A stretch of 64,000 nt of DNA, taken from positions 1,116,001 through 1,180,000 of the forward strand of contig NZ_CP050948.1 in NCBI RefSeq assembly GCF_019443745.1, given 5' to 3'. Made by a program: the position numbers and the translations under genes. Position 1 is the first letter of the stretch, and each line of letters opens with the position of its first letter. The DNA comes from Iamia sp. SCSIO 61187 (GTDB lineage Bacteria > Actinomycetota > Acidimicrobiia > Acidimicrobiales > Iamiaceae). The notes under the pieces are model-generated. The model was not told the origin of the DNA and made no database searches. It saw only the letters and a program-made list of their open reading frames with translations. This document shows positions 47,727 to 56,323 of the stretch, in pieces.

Positions 47727-48950
47727 GTGCTCGCCCACCGCCCCGACCGTCGTCGCCTCGCCCTGCTCGTCGCCGCAGCCCTGCTCCTCGTGGGCGCCGG
47801 GTGCTCGTCCGACGACGGCGACGACGGGGAGCAGGGCCAGGGTGACGAGGGTCCGGTCACCAGCGCCGCGGCGCCGGCCGACGAGGGCGAGGCCGAGCCC
47901 ACCGTCGCCGAGCTGGGCGAGCGGGGGCCCCACGGGGTGGGGTCGCTCACCATGGACCTGGACGGGCGTCGCGTCGTCGTCTGGTACCCGGCTGCCGACC
48001 CCGAGGCCGGTGTCGAGGAGCCGACCGACACCTTCGACATCACCTCGCTGCTCTCCCCCGACCTCCAGGCCCAGGTCCCGGCCGAGGCGCGGGTCCAGTA
48101 CCCGGTGCCGGCGGCGACCGGCGCCGAGCCCGCGGTCGACGACGGCCCGTTCCCGCTGGTCCTGTTCAGCCACGGCTTCGCCGGCTTCCCCGAGCAGTCG
48201 GTCGACCTGACGACCCACCTGGCCTCGTGGGGCTACGTCGTCGCCGCCCCCGACCACGTCGAGCGCTCGCTCGGCGGGCTGCTCGGCACCGCCGCCCAGG
48301 GGGTCCCGGAGGCGACCGATCCCGAGGTCCTCGGGGCCACCCTCGACCTGGTCACCGCGACCGAGGCCGACACCGGGTCGCCGCTCGCCGGGCTCGTCGA
48401 CCTCGACCGGGTCGCCGTCACCGGTCACTCGGCCGGTGCCGGCGCCACCTACCGCACGGCCGCGAGCGACGACCGCATCGACGCCTTCGTCGCCTACTCC
48501 CTCGGGTCCGGCAGCGAGGAGAACCCGCTGGGTGAGCCGCCGACCGTGCCCGGGATGGTCATGGCCGGGCTCGACGACGAGACGATCCCGGCCTCCGCCA
48601 CCACCGAGGCCTACGAGACCCTGTCCGCCCCCCGCTACCTGGTCGAGGTGGCCGCCTCGGGGCACCTCGTCTTCAGCGACCTCTGCCTCATCGGCGCCGA
48701 GCAGGGAGGGCTGGTGGGGATCGTCGAGCAGATCGGCCTGGCCATCCCCGAGAACCTGCTGCGCCTGGCCGAGGACGGCTGTGGCGACGACCTCCTGCCG
48801 GTGGAGGAGGCCTTCCCCGCCATCGACGGCCTGACCGTGGCCTTCCTGCGCACCCACCTCGACGAGGAGGAGGGCTTCGCCGCCGCCCTCGAGGACGGCG
48901 CCGTCGACGCCGGCACCGACGCCGAGGTCGTCCTCACCGCCGACCCCTAG
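47727..48950 (+). CDS. Alpha/beta-hydrolase lipoprotein (PAF-acetylhydrolase/lipase-like)
   Basis: A 407-aa exported hydrolase. The lipobox is LVGAGC (Cys26), followed by a long Asp/Glu/Gly tether to about residue 70. The hydrolase domain has VVVWYPA (as in PAF-acetylhydrolases), LVLFSHGFAGFPEQS for the oxyanion, Ser in VAVTGHSAGAGATY, Asp in AGLDDETIP and His in AASGHLVFSDLC. It would act on lipid or ester substrates outside the membrane. GTG start, leaderless. The following 321 bp contain no gene. Confidence 0.88.
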   Translation: MLAHRPDRRRLALLVAAALLLVGAGCSSDDGDDGEQGQGDEGPVTSAAAPADEGEAEPTVAELGERGPHGVGSLTMDLDGRRVVVWYPAADPEAGVEEPTDTFDITSLLSPDLQAQVPAEARVQYPVPAATGAEPAVDDGPFPLVLFSHGFAGFPEQSVDLTTHLASWGYVVAAPDHVERSLGGLLGTAAQGVPEATDPEVLGATLDLVTATEADTGSPLAGLVDLDRVAVTGHSAGAGATYRTAASDDRIDAFVAYSLGSGSEENPLGEPPTVPGMVMAGLDDETIPASATTEAYETLSAPRYLVEVAASGHLVFSDLCLIGAEQGGLVGIVEQIGLAIPENLLRLAEDGCGDDLLPVEEAFPAIDGLTVAFLRTHLDEEEGFAAALEDGAVDAGTDAEVVLTADP

Positions 48951-48995
48951 ATCCCCCCGTCCCGGCCCCCCGGGCGCCGGCTGCCCGTGCCCGTC

Positions 48996-49036
48996 CTGTC
49001 GGGGTCCCTCAGCGGTGCTGTCGGGGCCCCTCAGCG
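48996..49036. repeat. 19-bp direct repeat, two copies with 22-bp period
   Basis: CTGTCGGGGTCCCTCAGCG and CTGTCGGGGCCCCTCAGCG differ at one position. A two-turn spacing places them on the same DNA face, as for a cooperative regulator site; this is inference. Confidence 0.7.
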
Positions 49037-49076
49037 TGGGTCACGGTCGGCGGCGCCCCGGCGGGGGCGGGAAGAT

Positions 49077-49102
49077 CCTGCGGCCGGATGACCGGCCGCA
49101 GG
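49077..49102. terminator. Perfect 11-bp-stem hairpin
   Basis: CCTGCGGCCGG, ATGA loop, CCGGCCGCAGG, 127 bp past the hydrolase stop. It could end that transcript or be a leader structure of the next operon. Confidence 0.5.
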
Positions 49103-49232
49103 GTGCTGTCTATCGGACGGGGAGGGGGGCGTGCCGGGGATTTCGCCGGGGCCCCGACCCCGATGCCGGCCACCGTGCGACCGCCGCCGGGTTTGGCCGG
49201 GGCCCGGAACGGGCACGGCGGGCCCAACTTCC

Positions 49233-49264
49233 CCCTTCAAGCCTGTTCGTCCCTTGAAGGGAGG
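49233..49264 (+). promoter_or_regulatory. Hairpin overlapping the Shine-Dalgarno of the WXG-like gene
   Basis: CCCTTCAAG (49233-49241) pairs perfectly with CTTGAAGGG (49253-49261) around an 11-nt loop. The 3' arm runs into AAGGGAGG, the ribosome-binding site 7 nt before the ATG at 49272. In the folded state part of the site is paired, so the hairpin may control translation. Confidence 0.55.
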
Positions 49265-49271
49265 CTCCCCG

Positions 49272-49538
49272 ATGAGCCGATCACCCGCCCACCTGCGGAC
49301 GGCGGCCGAGGCGGTCCGCGCCCTGGCCGACGCCCTCGCCGCCGACTTCGCCGGGCTCGACGCCCACTCCGGCCCCGCCACCTGGGAGGGCCCGGCGGCC
49401 ACCGCCCACCGCGGCCGGGCCGCGGTCGTCGCCTTCGACGCCCGGGTCGCGGCCGTCGGCCTCCGGGCCCTGGCCGACCGGCTCGACGAGCGCGCCGCCG
49501 CCGTCGCCCGGGTCGAGGCGGAGGTGGCTCATGGCTGA
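49272..49538 (+). CDS. WXG100-like small helical protein
   Basis: An 88-aa, almost entirely helical, Ala-rich protein. It resembles WXG100/ESAT-6-type proteins in length and in having a central Trp-x-Gly turn between two helices (SGPATWEGPAATAHRGR near residues 35-50). No signal peptide. The ATG at 49272 has a strong AAGGGAGG 7 nt upstream, partly in a hairpin. It overlaps the next gene by 8 bp. No EccC-type ATPase or other secretion component is in the window, so secretion is only a possibility. Confidence 0.6.
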   Translation: MSRSPAHLRTAAEAVRALADALAADFAGLDAHSGPATWEGPAATAHRGRAAVVAFDARVAAVGLRALADRLDERAAAVARVEAEVAHG

Positions 49539-50649
49539 CCCGGGAGTCATCGCCCTCGACCCGGCCCGGTTGCACGGCCTGGAGGCCTACCTGCAGGGCC
49601 TGGCCGACGGGTGCCGCCGCCGGGCCGGGCGCGTCGCCGACGAGGTGGCCGGCGCCGGTGTCGCCGCCGACGCCTCGATCGGCGAGCTGCGGCGCCTCGC
49701 CGCGGTCTGCGACCACGAGCGCGCCGTCGTGGCCTGGTCGCGGGCCCTCGTCGAGGCGCTGCCGGAGGACCTGCCCCTTCCGGCCCTGTCCCTCGGGGCC
49801 GAGGCCGACCTGCGGGCGGCGGCCGAGGCCCTCGCCGATCGCATCGTCGCCGCCATGGACGAGGCGCCTCCCGACTGGGAGCGGCTGCGCGCCCTCCTCG
49901 CCCAGCTCGACCGCCGGTCCCGATCGGCCCCGTTCCTCGCCGCCGTCCTCACCGGCCTCGGTGGCCGGCGCACCCGCACCCTCCCGATCCTGCTCGACCG
50001 GGCTGCGGCCGGCGCAGGCGTCGCCCCGACCGACCTGGCCGCGGCCCAGGACGGGCTCACCGCCGCCGTGCACGCGGCGTCCACGGTCGAGGGCGACGGC
50101 GAGCTCTCGGACGGGTGGCTGCGCGGCTACACCGCGGTCCCCGCGGGGATGGTGCCCGACGGGGCGCCCGGCGCCGCCGTGGAGGTCGCCGCCGCCGACG
50201 CCGCCGAGCGGGTCGAGGAGGCGCTGCGCGTCGCCGGCTGGGGCGCCGGGGTCGCCCACCGCATCGCCGCCGCGGTCGGGCGGGGCGGGGCCGCCGTCGT
50301 GCTCAGCCGCACCGGGGCCCTCGTCGGCCTGGTGCGGGCGCCGTTCGCCCTCGACGACGGCGACGGCCTCGAGTGCGACGTCCCCCAGGCCGCCGCCGGC
50401 GCCGCCGGGTCGGTGGCCACGCTCGTCGGTGCCGGGATGGGCCCGGGCGGCCTGCCGGTCATCGCCGCCGGGGTCGCCCTCACCGGCCTGGCGGCCGTCT
50501 TCTCGGCCTGCGAGGGCCAGGAGGAGCGTCGGAACGAGACGACCCGGCGGGTCGACCCGACGACCGGCCGGGAGCACGTGCCGAGCGGCCACGCCACCAA
50601 CCCCCACGTCGACGCCGCCGGCGTCCCCCTGCCGCCGGCGTACGGATGA
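49531..50649 (+). CDS. Large helical partner protein, function unknown
   Basis: A 372-aa protein, not recognised. Residues 1-110 are helical and Ala/Arg/Leu-rich (VIALDPARLHGLEAYLQGLA), 110-200 contain further helices, and 200-260 an Ala-rich segment with WLRGYTAVPAGMVPDG before it. Around 285-320 there is a Gly/Ala-rich hydrophobic stretch (GSVATLVGAGMGPGGLPVIA) that may enter a membrane. The C-terminus is polar (RRVDPTTGREHVPSGHA). The layout (WXG-like helper, N-terminal helical bundle, Gly-rich hydrophobic centre) recalls substrates of type VII secretion, but no toxin domain is recognised. The ATG overlaps the preceding gene. Confidence 0.65.
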   Translation: MADPGVIALDPARLHGLEAYLQGLADGCRRRAGRVADEVAGAGVAADASIGELRRLAAVCDHERAVVAWSRALVEALPEDLPLPALSLGAEADLRAAAEALADRIVAAMDEAPPDWERLRALLAQLDRRSRSAPFLAAVLTGLGGRRTRTLPILLDRAAAGAGVAPTDLAAAQDGLTAAVHAASTVEGDGELSDGWLRGYTAVPAGMVPDGAPGAAVEVAAADAAERVEEALRVAGWGAGVAHRIAAAVGRGGAAVVLSRTGALVGLVRAPFALDDGDGLECDVPQAAAGAAGSVATLVGAGMGPGGLPVIAAGVALTGLAAVFSACEGQEERRNETTRRVDPTTGREHVPSGHATNPHVDAAGVPLPPAYG

Positions 50650-50676
50650 GCCCGCCGTCGCCCCGCCGGCGACCCG

Positions 50677-50682
50677 TAGCCT
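50677..50682 (+). promoter_or_regulatory. Leaderless -10 hexamer of the nei gene
   Basis: TAGCCT ends 6 nt before the GTG at 50689. Confidence 0.5.
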
Positions 50683-50688
50683 GCGGGG

Positions 50689-51498
50689 GTGCCCGAGGGC
50701 GACACCATCTGGCGGGCCGCGACCCGGCTGCGCCCGGTCCTCGCCGGGGCCGAGCTGCTGCGCTTCGACGCCCCCCGCCTGGCCGGCGACCGGCCCCGCC
50801 CGGGGACGACCATCGAGGACGTCGAGGCGGTCGGCAAGCACCTGCTCGTCCACTTCGCCGGGGGCCTGTCGCTCGACACCCACATGCGGATGACCGGCTC
50901 GTGGCACCTCTACCGGACCGGCGAGCGGTGGCGGAAGGGCCGCCACCTCCTGCGGTGCCGGCTGGTGGTCCCCGGGTGGGAGGCGGTGTGCTTCAGCGCC
51001 CCCGTCGTGCGGACCTACCACCGGGCCGGGCTCGACGCCCTGGGCCGGGCCGACGACCCCGTGGCCCACCTGGGCCCCGACCTGTGCGCCGCCGACGTCG
51101 ACCTCGACGAGGCCGTGGCCCGGATGGGCACCGTGCCGGAGCCGGGGACGACGGTGGCCGAGGTCCTCCTCGACCAGCGCGTCGCCGCCGGCATCGGCAA
51201 CGTCTACAAGAGCGAGGCGCTGTTCGCCTGCGGGCTCGACCCCTTCACGCCGATCGAGGCGGTCGACATCGCCCTCCGGCGCCGGCTCCTCGACGTCGCG
51301 GCCCGCATGCTGCGCCGGAACCTGACCACGGCGCGCCGCACCACGGTGGCCGGGCCGCCGGGGAGCGTCGCCGTCTACGGGCGCCAGCGCCAGCCGTGCC
51401 GGCGCTGCGGGACCCCGGTGCGGATGGCCCACCACGGGGCCCAGGCCCGCTCGACCTACTGGTGCCCGCGGTGCCAGCCGGCCGCGAGGCGAGCGTGA
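50689..51498 (+). CDS. nei: Fpg/Nei-family DNA glycosylase (endonuclease VIII-like)
   Basis: A 269-aa base-excision repair enzyme. The mature N-terminus after Met removal is PEGDTIWRAATRL, with Pro as nucleophile and Glu as catalytic acid, in the Nei (PEGD) rather than Fpg (PELPE) form. The helix-two-turn-helix has DQRVAAGIGNVYKSEALFACG, and the C-terminal zinc finger is CRRCGTPVRMAHHGAQ with CPRC. It removes oxidised pyrimidines and nicks the abasic site. Start is leaderless GTG; the stop overlaps the next gene's GTG (GTGA). Confidence 0.94.
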   Translation: MPEGDTIWRAATRLRPVLAGAELLRFDAPRLAGDRPRPGTTIEDVEAVGKHLLVHFAGGLSLDTHMRMTGSWHLYRTGERWRKGRHLLRCRLVVPGWEAVCFSAPVVRTYHRAGLDALGRADDPVAHLGPDLCAADVDLDEAVARMGTVPEPGTTVAEVLLDQRVAAGIGNVYKSEALFACGLDPFTPIEAVDIALRRRLLDVAARMLRRNLTTARRTTVAGPPGSVAVYGRQRQPCRRCGTPVRMAHHGAQARSTYWCPRCQPAARRA

Positions 51499-52847
51499 CC
51501 GGCGGGAAGGTCACGGGCCGCGCCGCGGTTGCACCACTTGTGAACGGACGCACAAACGTGGTGGTCGTCGGGGCCGGGTTCGGCGGGTTGGCCGTGGCCC
51601 GGGGCCTGGCCGACGCCCCCGTCGAGGTCACCCTCGTCGACCGCAACAACTTCCACACCTTCCAGCCGCTGCTGTACCAGGTGGCCACGTCGGGGCTGAA
51701 CCCGGCCGACGTCGCCTACCCGGTCCGGGGCATCTTCCAGCGCCAGCGCAACGTGCGGTTCCGCCGGGCCACCGTCACCGGCGTCGACTGGGAGGCCGGT
51801 GAGGTCACCGTCGACTCCGGCGACCCCCTGGCCTTCGACCACCTGGTGGTGGCGGCGGGGGCGGAGGTCAACGACTTCGGCATCCCGGGCGTGGCCCAGC
51901 ACGGGTTCCCGCTCTACGTCCTGCCCGACGCGGTCCACCTCCGGAACCACATCCTCGGTCGCTTCGAGGCGGCCGACGCCGACCCGGCCGCGGTCGACGA
52001 CGGGGCCCTGACCTTCGTGGTGGTGGGCGGCGGGCCGACCGGCGTCGAGGTCGCCGGCGCCCTCGTCGAGCTGATCGACAAGGTCCTGCACCGCGACTTC
52101 CGCGGCAGCCGGTTCGACGTCCGCCGGGCCCACGTGGTGCTGGTCGAGATGCTCGACGACCTGCTCCCGCCGTTCCGGCCCGGCTCCCGTCGCTACGCCC
52201 GCTCGACCCTGGCGGCGCGGGGCGTCGAGGTGCGGACGGGGACCTCCGTGGCCGAGGTGACCGCCACCCGGGTGCGGCTCGGCGACGGCACCGAGATCCC
52301 GGCCCACACGCTCGTCTGGGCGGCCGGCGTGAAGGCCGGCGCCCTCGCCACCGCCCTCGACGTCCCGACCGGCCGCGGCGGGCGGATCACCGTCGCCCCC
52401 GACCTGCGCATCGCCGGCCACCCCGAGGCCTTCGCCATCGGCGACATCGCCGCCATCACCGCCGGCGACGGCTCGCTGCTCCCGGGGGTGGCCCAGGTCG
52501 CCATGCAGTCGGGGCACCACGTCGCCACCCTCATCCAGCGCGGCGTGGTGGGGGAGGGCGACGCCCACGCCCCGTTCCGCTACCGCGACAAGGGGTCCAT
52601 GGCGACCATCGGGCGCCGCTCGGCCGTGACCGAGCTGGGCGGGGGCATCCGCCTGACCGGCACCCCGGCCTGGGTGGCCTGGCTCGGGCTCCACCTCGTG
52701 TACCTGATGGGCTTCCGCAACCGGGTCTCGGTGTTCGTCAACTGGGCGTGGAACTACCTGACCTGGGACCGCGGCGCCCGCCTCATCCTCGGCTCCGGCG
52801 AGGGCGAGCGGGGCACCACCTCCACGGGATCAGACCCAGAGGCCTGA
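51495..52847 (+). CDS. ndh: Type II NADH dehydrogenase
   Basis: A 450-aa flavoprotein. The FAD motif is VVVVGAGFGGLAVARGLA, followed by NNFHTFQPLLYQVATSGL, the NDH-2 signature. The NADH-binding Rossmann motif is FVVVGGGPTGVEVAGALVEL, and the second FAD motif is FAIGDIAAI with QVAMQSGHHVA. The C-terminal amphipathic region (AWVAWLGLHLVYLMGFRNR) anchors it to the membrane, where it passes electrons from NADH to menaquinone without pumping protons. The GTG start overlaps the nei stop by 4 bp, and the 3' end overlaps the convergent nucleotidyltransferase gene by 18 bp. Confidence 0.93.
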   Translation: MTGGKVTGRAAVAPLVNGRTNVVVVGAGFGGLAVARGLADAPVEVTLVDRNNFHTFQPLLYQVATSGLNPADVAYPVRGIFQRQRNVRFRRATVTGVDWEAGEVTVDSGDPLAFDHLVVAAGAEVNDFGIPGVAQHGFPLYVLPDAVHLRNHILGRFEAADADPAAVDDGALTFVVVGGGPTGVEVAGALVELIDKVLHRDFRGSRFDVRRAHVVLVEMLDDLLPPFRPGSRRYARSTLAARGVEVRTGTSVAEVTATRVRLGDGTEIPAHTLVWAAGVKAGALATALDVPTGRGGRITVAPDLRIAGHPEAFAIGDIAAITAGDGSLLPGVAQVAMQSGHHVATLIQRGVVGEGDAHAPFRYRDKGSMATIGRRSAVTELGGGIRLTGTPAWVAWLGLHLVYLMGFRNRVSVFVNWAWNYLTWDRGARLILGSGEGERGTTSTGSDPEA

Positions 52848-53351
52848 GGCGCGGGCGGCGGGCGCCATCAGCTCGGGCTCCCCGGCCCGGGCCCGGGTGG
52901 CGGACACCTCGGCGTGCGCGGGGTCGACGTCGAGCACCACGACCTCGACGGCGGGCAGGCCGGCGAGCACCGGCACCGACGTGCCCGCCCGCTCGGCCAG
53001 GAGCACGGTGGGCAGGCGGGCCACGGCGGCGTCGCGGGCGGCGACCGAGCCGTACCAGGCCGGGTCGACGACCTGGGCCCACTTGTCCGCCCCCATCACC
53101 ACGGCGTCGGCGCCGGCCTCGGCGACGATGTCGACCACGAGCCGCGCCGTCGTCGCCACCGCGGCCAGCCCCTCGGCCCGGAGCACGCCCAGGCGGTCGG
53201 CCACCGACGTGCGGCGGGCGACGTCCTCCTTGCCCAGCGCCACCTCCGACAGCACCAGCCGGACCTCGTCGACGTGGGCCGCCGCTGCGGCCACGATCCC
53301 GAGGTGGGCCACCGTCGGCGGGTCGAACGACCCCGGGTACACGGCCAGCAC
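52830..53351 (-). CDS. Nucleotidyltransferase of the NadD/cytidylyltransferase type
   Basis: A 173-aa protein. The start VYPGSFDPPTVAHLGIVAAA holds the T/H-x-G-H-like nucleotide-binding motif of NMN/nicotinate-nucleotide adenylyltransferases, and VSATRARAGE corresponds to the second ISxTxxR motif. GADAVVMGADKWAQ matches the pyridine-nucleotide region of NadD. It is shorter than typical NadD (about 190-210 aa), so a different nucleotide substrate is possible. It begins 7 bp after the PPOX gene (GTG start) and ends the ABC-exporter operon; the 3' end overlaps ndh by 18 bp. Confidence 0.8.
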   Translation of the reverse strand: MLAVYPGSFDPPTVAHLGIVAAAAAHVDEVRLVLSEVALGKEDVARRTSVADRLGVLRAEGLAAVATTARLVVDIVAEAGADAVVMGADKWAQVVDPAWYGSVAARDAAVARLPTVLLAERAGTSVPVLAGLPAVEVVVLDVDPAHAEVSATRARAGEPELMAPAARASGLWV

Positions 53352-53358
53352 CGGGTGG

Positions 53359-53751
53359 TCAGGCGCGTCCGAGGATGCGGTCGACGCGGATCTCGATGGC
53401 GACCCGGTCGTCGCGCTCGCCCGGCTGGCGGTAGCGCTCGGCGTAGCGGCGGACGGCCTCGGCGACCCGCTCGGGGTCGTCGGTGACGGTGGCCGGTCCC
53501 TCGAGGGTGAGCCAGCGCCCCCCGTCGACCTGGCTGACGGCGGCCCGGGACCCGGGCGCGGCCCACAGGTTCCGCGCCTTCTTGCTGGGGGCGAAGGTGA
53601 TGATCCGCACCAGGCCGGCGGCGGCGTCCCACGTGAACCCGACGGCCACGACGTGCGGGGAGCCGTCGGGTCGCAGCGTGGTCAGCGTGGCCAGGTGGCG
53701 CTCGGCGAGGAAGGCGGCGACCGGGGCGGGCACGTCGGTGGGATCGATCAC
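53359..53751 (-). CDS. PPOX-class (probably F420-dependent) oxidoreductase
   Basis: A 130-aa split-beta-barrel flavin/deazaflavin protein. Typical segments are VAAFLAERHLATLTTLRPDGSPH at the N-terminus, VRIITFAPSKKARNL and RAAVSQVDGGRWLTLEGPATV in the middle, as in actinobacterial F420-dependent PPOX enzymes; the cofactor (F420 or FMN) is inferred from the family, not proven. The GTG start overlaps the stop of the ABC permease gene by 4 bp, so it is translated from the same mRNA. The reason for linking it to an ABC exporter is unclear. Confidence 0.85.
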   Translation of the reverse strand: MIDPTDVPAPVAAFLAERHLATLTTLRPDGSPHVVAVGFTWDAAAGLVRIITFAPSKKARNLWAAPGSRAAVSQVDGGRWLTLEGPATVTDDPERVAEAVRRYAERYRQPGERDDRVAIEIRVDRILGRA

Positions 53752-56315
53752 TCGACCGTCACCGCCTGGAGGACGTCCATGCGCGCCGCCCGCCAGCCGG
53801 GGATGAGCGAGGCGGCCACGCCGATCACCAGGGCCAGCACCAGGACGCCGACGACGAACATGGGCGAGATGTAGATGCGCAGCGTGTCGAACTCGTCGCC
53901 CTGGGCCAGCATGATCGCCGTCCCCCCGGCGATGCCGATGACCAGGCCGAGGATCGTGCCCAGCAGGGTGATGATCACGGACTCGCCGGTGATGGAGCTG
54001 GCCAGCTGCCGCCGGGTCGCCCCCACCGCCCGCAGGAGGCCGATCTCGCGCGTCCGCTCGAAGACCGACAGCGCCAGGGTGATGGCGACGCCCAGGGCGC
54101 CGATCACGAGGGCCAGCCCGAGGAGGGCGAAGAAGATGCGCAGCGAGAACGCGAGCTGGTCGTTGTTCGCCTCCTTGATCTCGCCGACGTCGCGGACCTC
54201 GGCGGCGGCGAACTGCTCCGACTCCTCGGTCGCGGCGTCGCGCAGCTCCTCGACCGTCACCCCGTCGGCGGCGGTGATGTCGACCCGCTGGATCAGCTGC
54301 CCGAACCCCGGGAAGTGGTCGCGGATCACCTGGTCCGACACGAGGAAGTGGCCGTCGGTGTTCTGGGCGACGATGGCGCCGTCCTCGTAGATGGCGCCGA
54401 CGGTGACCGTGCCCGCGGTGCCGTCGGGGTAGGTGACGGGCAGCTCGGTCCCGACCGGCCACGGGCCGGCGTCTGCGGTCTCGCGGTCGATGGCGATCTC
54501 CTCCGGCGACAGGGCTCCGATGTCGCCCTCGACCTCGCCCAGGTCGTAGACGTCGGTGACGTCGGAGAAGCGGACGCCGTAGACCGGCCGGGTGTCCCCG
54601 TCGATCTCGATGGTGCCCCGCTGCACGCCGGTGACGGCCCCGACCTCGTCGCGCTCGGCGAGGGAGTCGACGAGCTCGCGGTTGAGGCTGGGGAAGCCGA
54701 ACCCGGCGGTGATGATCTCGATGTCGCCCTTGAAGTGCTCGTCGATCGACGCGTTGATCGACTTGCCGAACGACTGGGCGAACACGGCGATGAAGGTGAT
54801 CAGCGTGACCGAGAGCATGAGGGCCGCCGCCGTGCCCGACGACCGCTTCGGGTTGCGGCGGGCGTTGTCGCGCCCGAGCACGCCGGCCACGCCGAGGAAG
54901 CGGAGGGGGAAGCCCAGGACCCCGGTGAGGGGCGGCACGAGGTAGGGGCCGAGCACGACGGTGCCGGCGAAGACGAGCACGGTCCCGAGGCCGGTCTGGA
55001 CGATGGCACCGTTGCCGCTGCCCTGGGACCCGGTCACCAGCAGGGCGACGCCCCCGGCCACCAGGAGGCCCCCGATGACCAGGCGGATCCGGCCGCGGGA
55101 GGTGTCGTCGGTGGCCGCCTCGCGCAGGGCGGCGATCGGGGCGACGCGGGACGCCCGCAGGGCGGGCACGACGCTGCACAGCACCGACACGACCACGCCC
55201 ACGACGACCGACACGATGATCGTCCGGGGGCCGACGACCGGCGCCGAGCCGGGCTCGCCGAAGCCGACCGTCGCCAGCACGGACTGGAGGACGAACGCCA
55301 GGGCGATGCCGCCGACGAGACCCATGATCGAGGCGATCAGGCCGATCACGCCCGCCTCCACCACGACCGAGGTGAGGATCTGGGTCCGGGACGAGCCGAG
55401 GGCGCGGAGCAGCGCCAGCTCGCGGACGCGCTGGCCGATGATGATGCCGAAGGTGTTGTAGATGAGGAACGACCCGGCGGCCAGGGCGATCAGGGCGAAG
55501 ACGGTCAGGAACGTCCGGATGGTGTCGACGAAGCTCCCGATGGCGTCCTTGGCCTCCTGGGCGGCCTCGGTCGCGGTGATGACCTCGGTGCCCTCGGGCA
55601 GCTCGGGCCGGATGCGCTCGACGACCTCCTGCTGGGTCAGGCCCTCCTCGGCGATGACGGCGACGCCTTGGATCTTGCCGTCGAAGGCGAAGGTCTCGAT
55701 GGCGGCCGGCGTGTCCATCATCACGAACGAGGCCCCGCCGAGGTTGCCCGACTCGCCGTACTTGACGATGCCGGACAGCTCGAGGTCGACCGGTCCCCTG
55801 ACCGTCTGGACGCGGAAGGGGTCGCCGACCTCGAGGTCGCCGGCCTCGGCCGTCAGGGTGTCGACGACGGCCTCGGTGGGCCCCTCCGGGGCGCGGCCCT
55901 CCTCGAGGGTGAACACGTCGATCGCCGGGTTGCCCGTCCAGTTGGCCCCGAACGACGGCGCCCCGCCCTGGTTCAGGGGCTTGCCGTCGTCCTTGAGCAC
56001 CGAGCCGATGCTCTGCACCACCGGCTCGGCGTCGGCGACGCCGTCGATCTCCCGGATCCGGTCGGCCAGCGCCGGGTCGACGTCGGGCCGCTGCTCGCCG
56101 CCGTCGAAGGCGTCGGCCTCGAACGCCGTCTTCCCCCGGACCTGGGCGTCGAGGCCGGCGAAGGCCTCGGTGAAGATGGTGTCGAACGACGACGACACGG
56201 TGTCGGTGAGCACGAAGGTGCCGGCCATGAAGCCGACGCCGAGGGCGACGGCCACCGCGGTGAAGAGGGTGCGGAGCTTGTGGCCCGCGAGGTTCTTGAG
56301 CGCGACCTTGAGCAT
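53748..56315 (-). CDS. ABC transporter permease with two FtsX/MacB-type modules
   Basis: An 855-aa membrane protein. One N-terminal segment (LRTLFTAVAVALGVGFMAGT, residues 14-33) precedes a large extracytoplasmic region (about 40-255). A first FtsX block of three membrane segments (about 260-400) follows, then a pair near 420-475, a second extracytoplasmic domain (about 510-720) and a final FtsX block (735-850) with RTREIGLLRAVGATRRQL. The first block has RVRELALLRALGSSRTQI. This is the predicted lipid/lipoprotein or peptide exporter type. It starts 8 bp after the ATPase gene and overlaps the PPOX gene. Confidence 0.92.
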   Translation of the reverse strand: MLKVALKNLAGHKLRTLFTAVAVALGVGFMAGTFVLTDTVSSSFDTIFTEAFAGLDAQVRGKTAFEADAFDGGEQRPDVDPALADRIREIDGVADAEPVVQSIGSVLKDDGKPLNQGGAPSFGANWTGNPAIDVFTLEEGRAPEGPTEAVVDTLTAEAGDLEVGDPFRVQTVRGPVDLELSGIVKYGESGNLGGASFVMMDTPAAIETFAFDGKIQGVAVIAEEGLTQQEVVERIRPELPEGTEVITATEAAQEAKDAIGSFVDTIRTFLTVFALIALAAGSFLIYNTFGIIIGQRVRELALLRALGSSRTQILTSVVVEAGVIGLIASIMGLVGGIALAFVLQSVLATVGFGEPGSAPVVGPRTIIVSVVVGVVVSVLCSVVPALRASRVAPIAALREAATDDTSRGRIRLVIGGLLVAGGVALLVTGSQGSGNGAIVQTGLGTVLVFAGTVVLGPYLVPPLTGVLGFPLRFLGVAGVLGRDNARRNPKRSSGTAAALMLSVTLITFIAVFAQSFGKSINASIDEHFKGDIEIITAGFGFPSLNRELVDSLAERDEVGAVTGVQRGTIEIDGDTRPVYGVRFSDVTDVYDLGEVEGDIGALSPEEIAIDRETADAGPWPVGTELPVTYPDGTAGTVTVGAIYEDGAIVAQNTDGHFLVSDQVIRDHFPGFGQLIQRVDITAADGVTVEELRDAATEESEQFAAAEVRDVGEIKEANNDQLAFSLRIFFALLGLALVIGALGVAITLALSVFERTREIGLLRAVGATRRQLASSITGESVIITLLGTILGLVIGIAGGTAIMLAQGDEFDTLRIYISPMFVVGVLVLALVIGVAASLIPGWRAARMDVLQAVTVE

Positions 56316-56323
56316 CGGGTCCC

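Larger units (their letters stand above)
48951..49271 (+). other. 321-bp gene-free region with repeats and hairpins
   Basis: Contains a 19-bp imperfect direct repeat (48996-49014 and 49018-49036, CTGTCGGGG(T/C)CCCTCAGCG), a perfect 11-bp-stem hairpin at 49077-49102, a CTATCG segment near 49110 that may belong to a promoter, and a 9-bp-stem hairpin at 49233-49261 next to the start of the following gene. Open frames across it look like shadow sequence. Confidence 0.65.

Noticed and set aside
49088-50893. 601-codon plus-strand frame covering the WXG-like pair
   Set aside because: It is a Pro/Arg/Ser-rich shadow; the two overlapping frames at 49272 and 49531 have ordinary composition, and the first has a strong ribosome-binding site.
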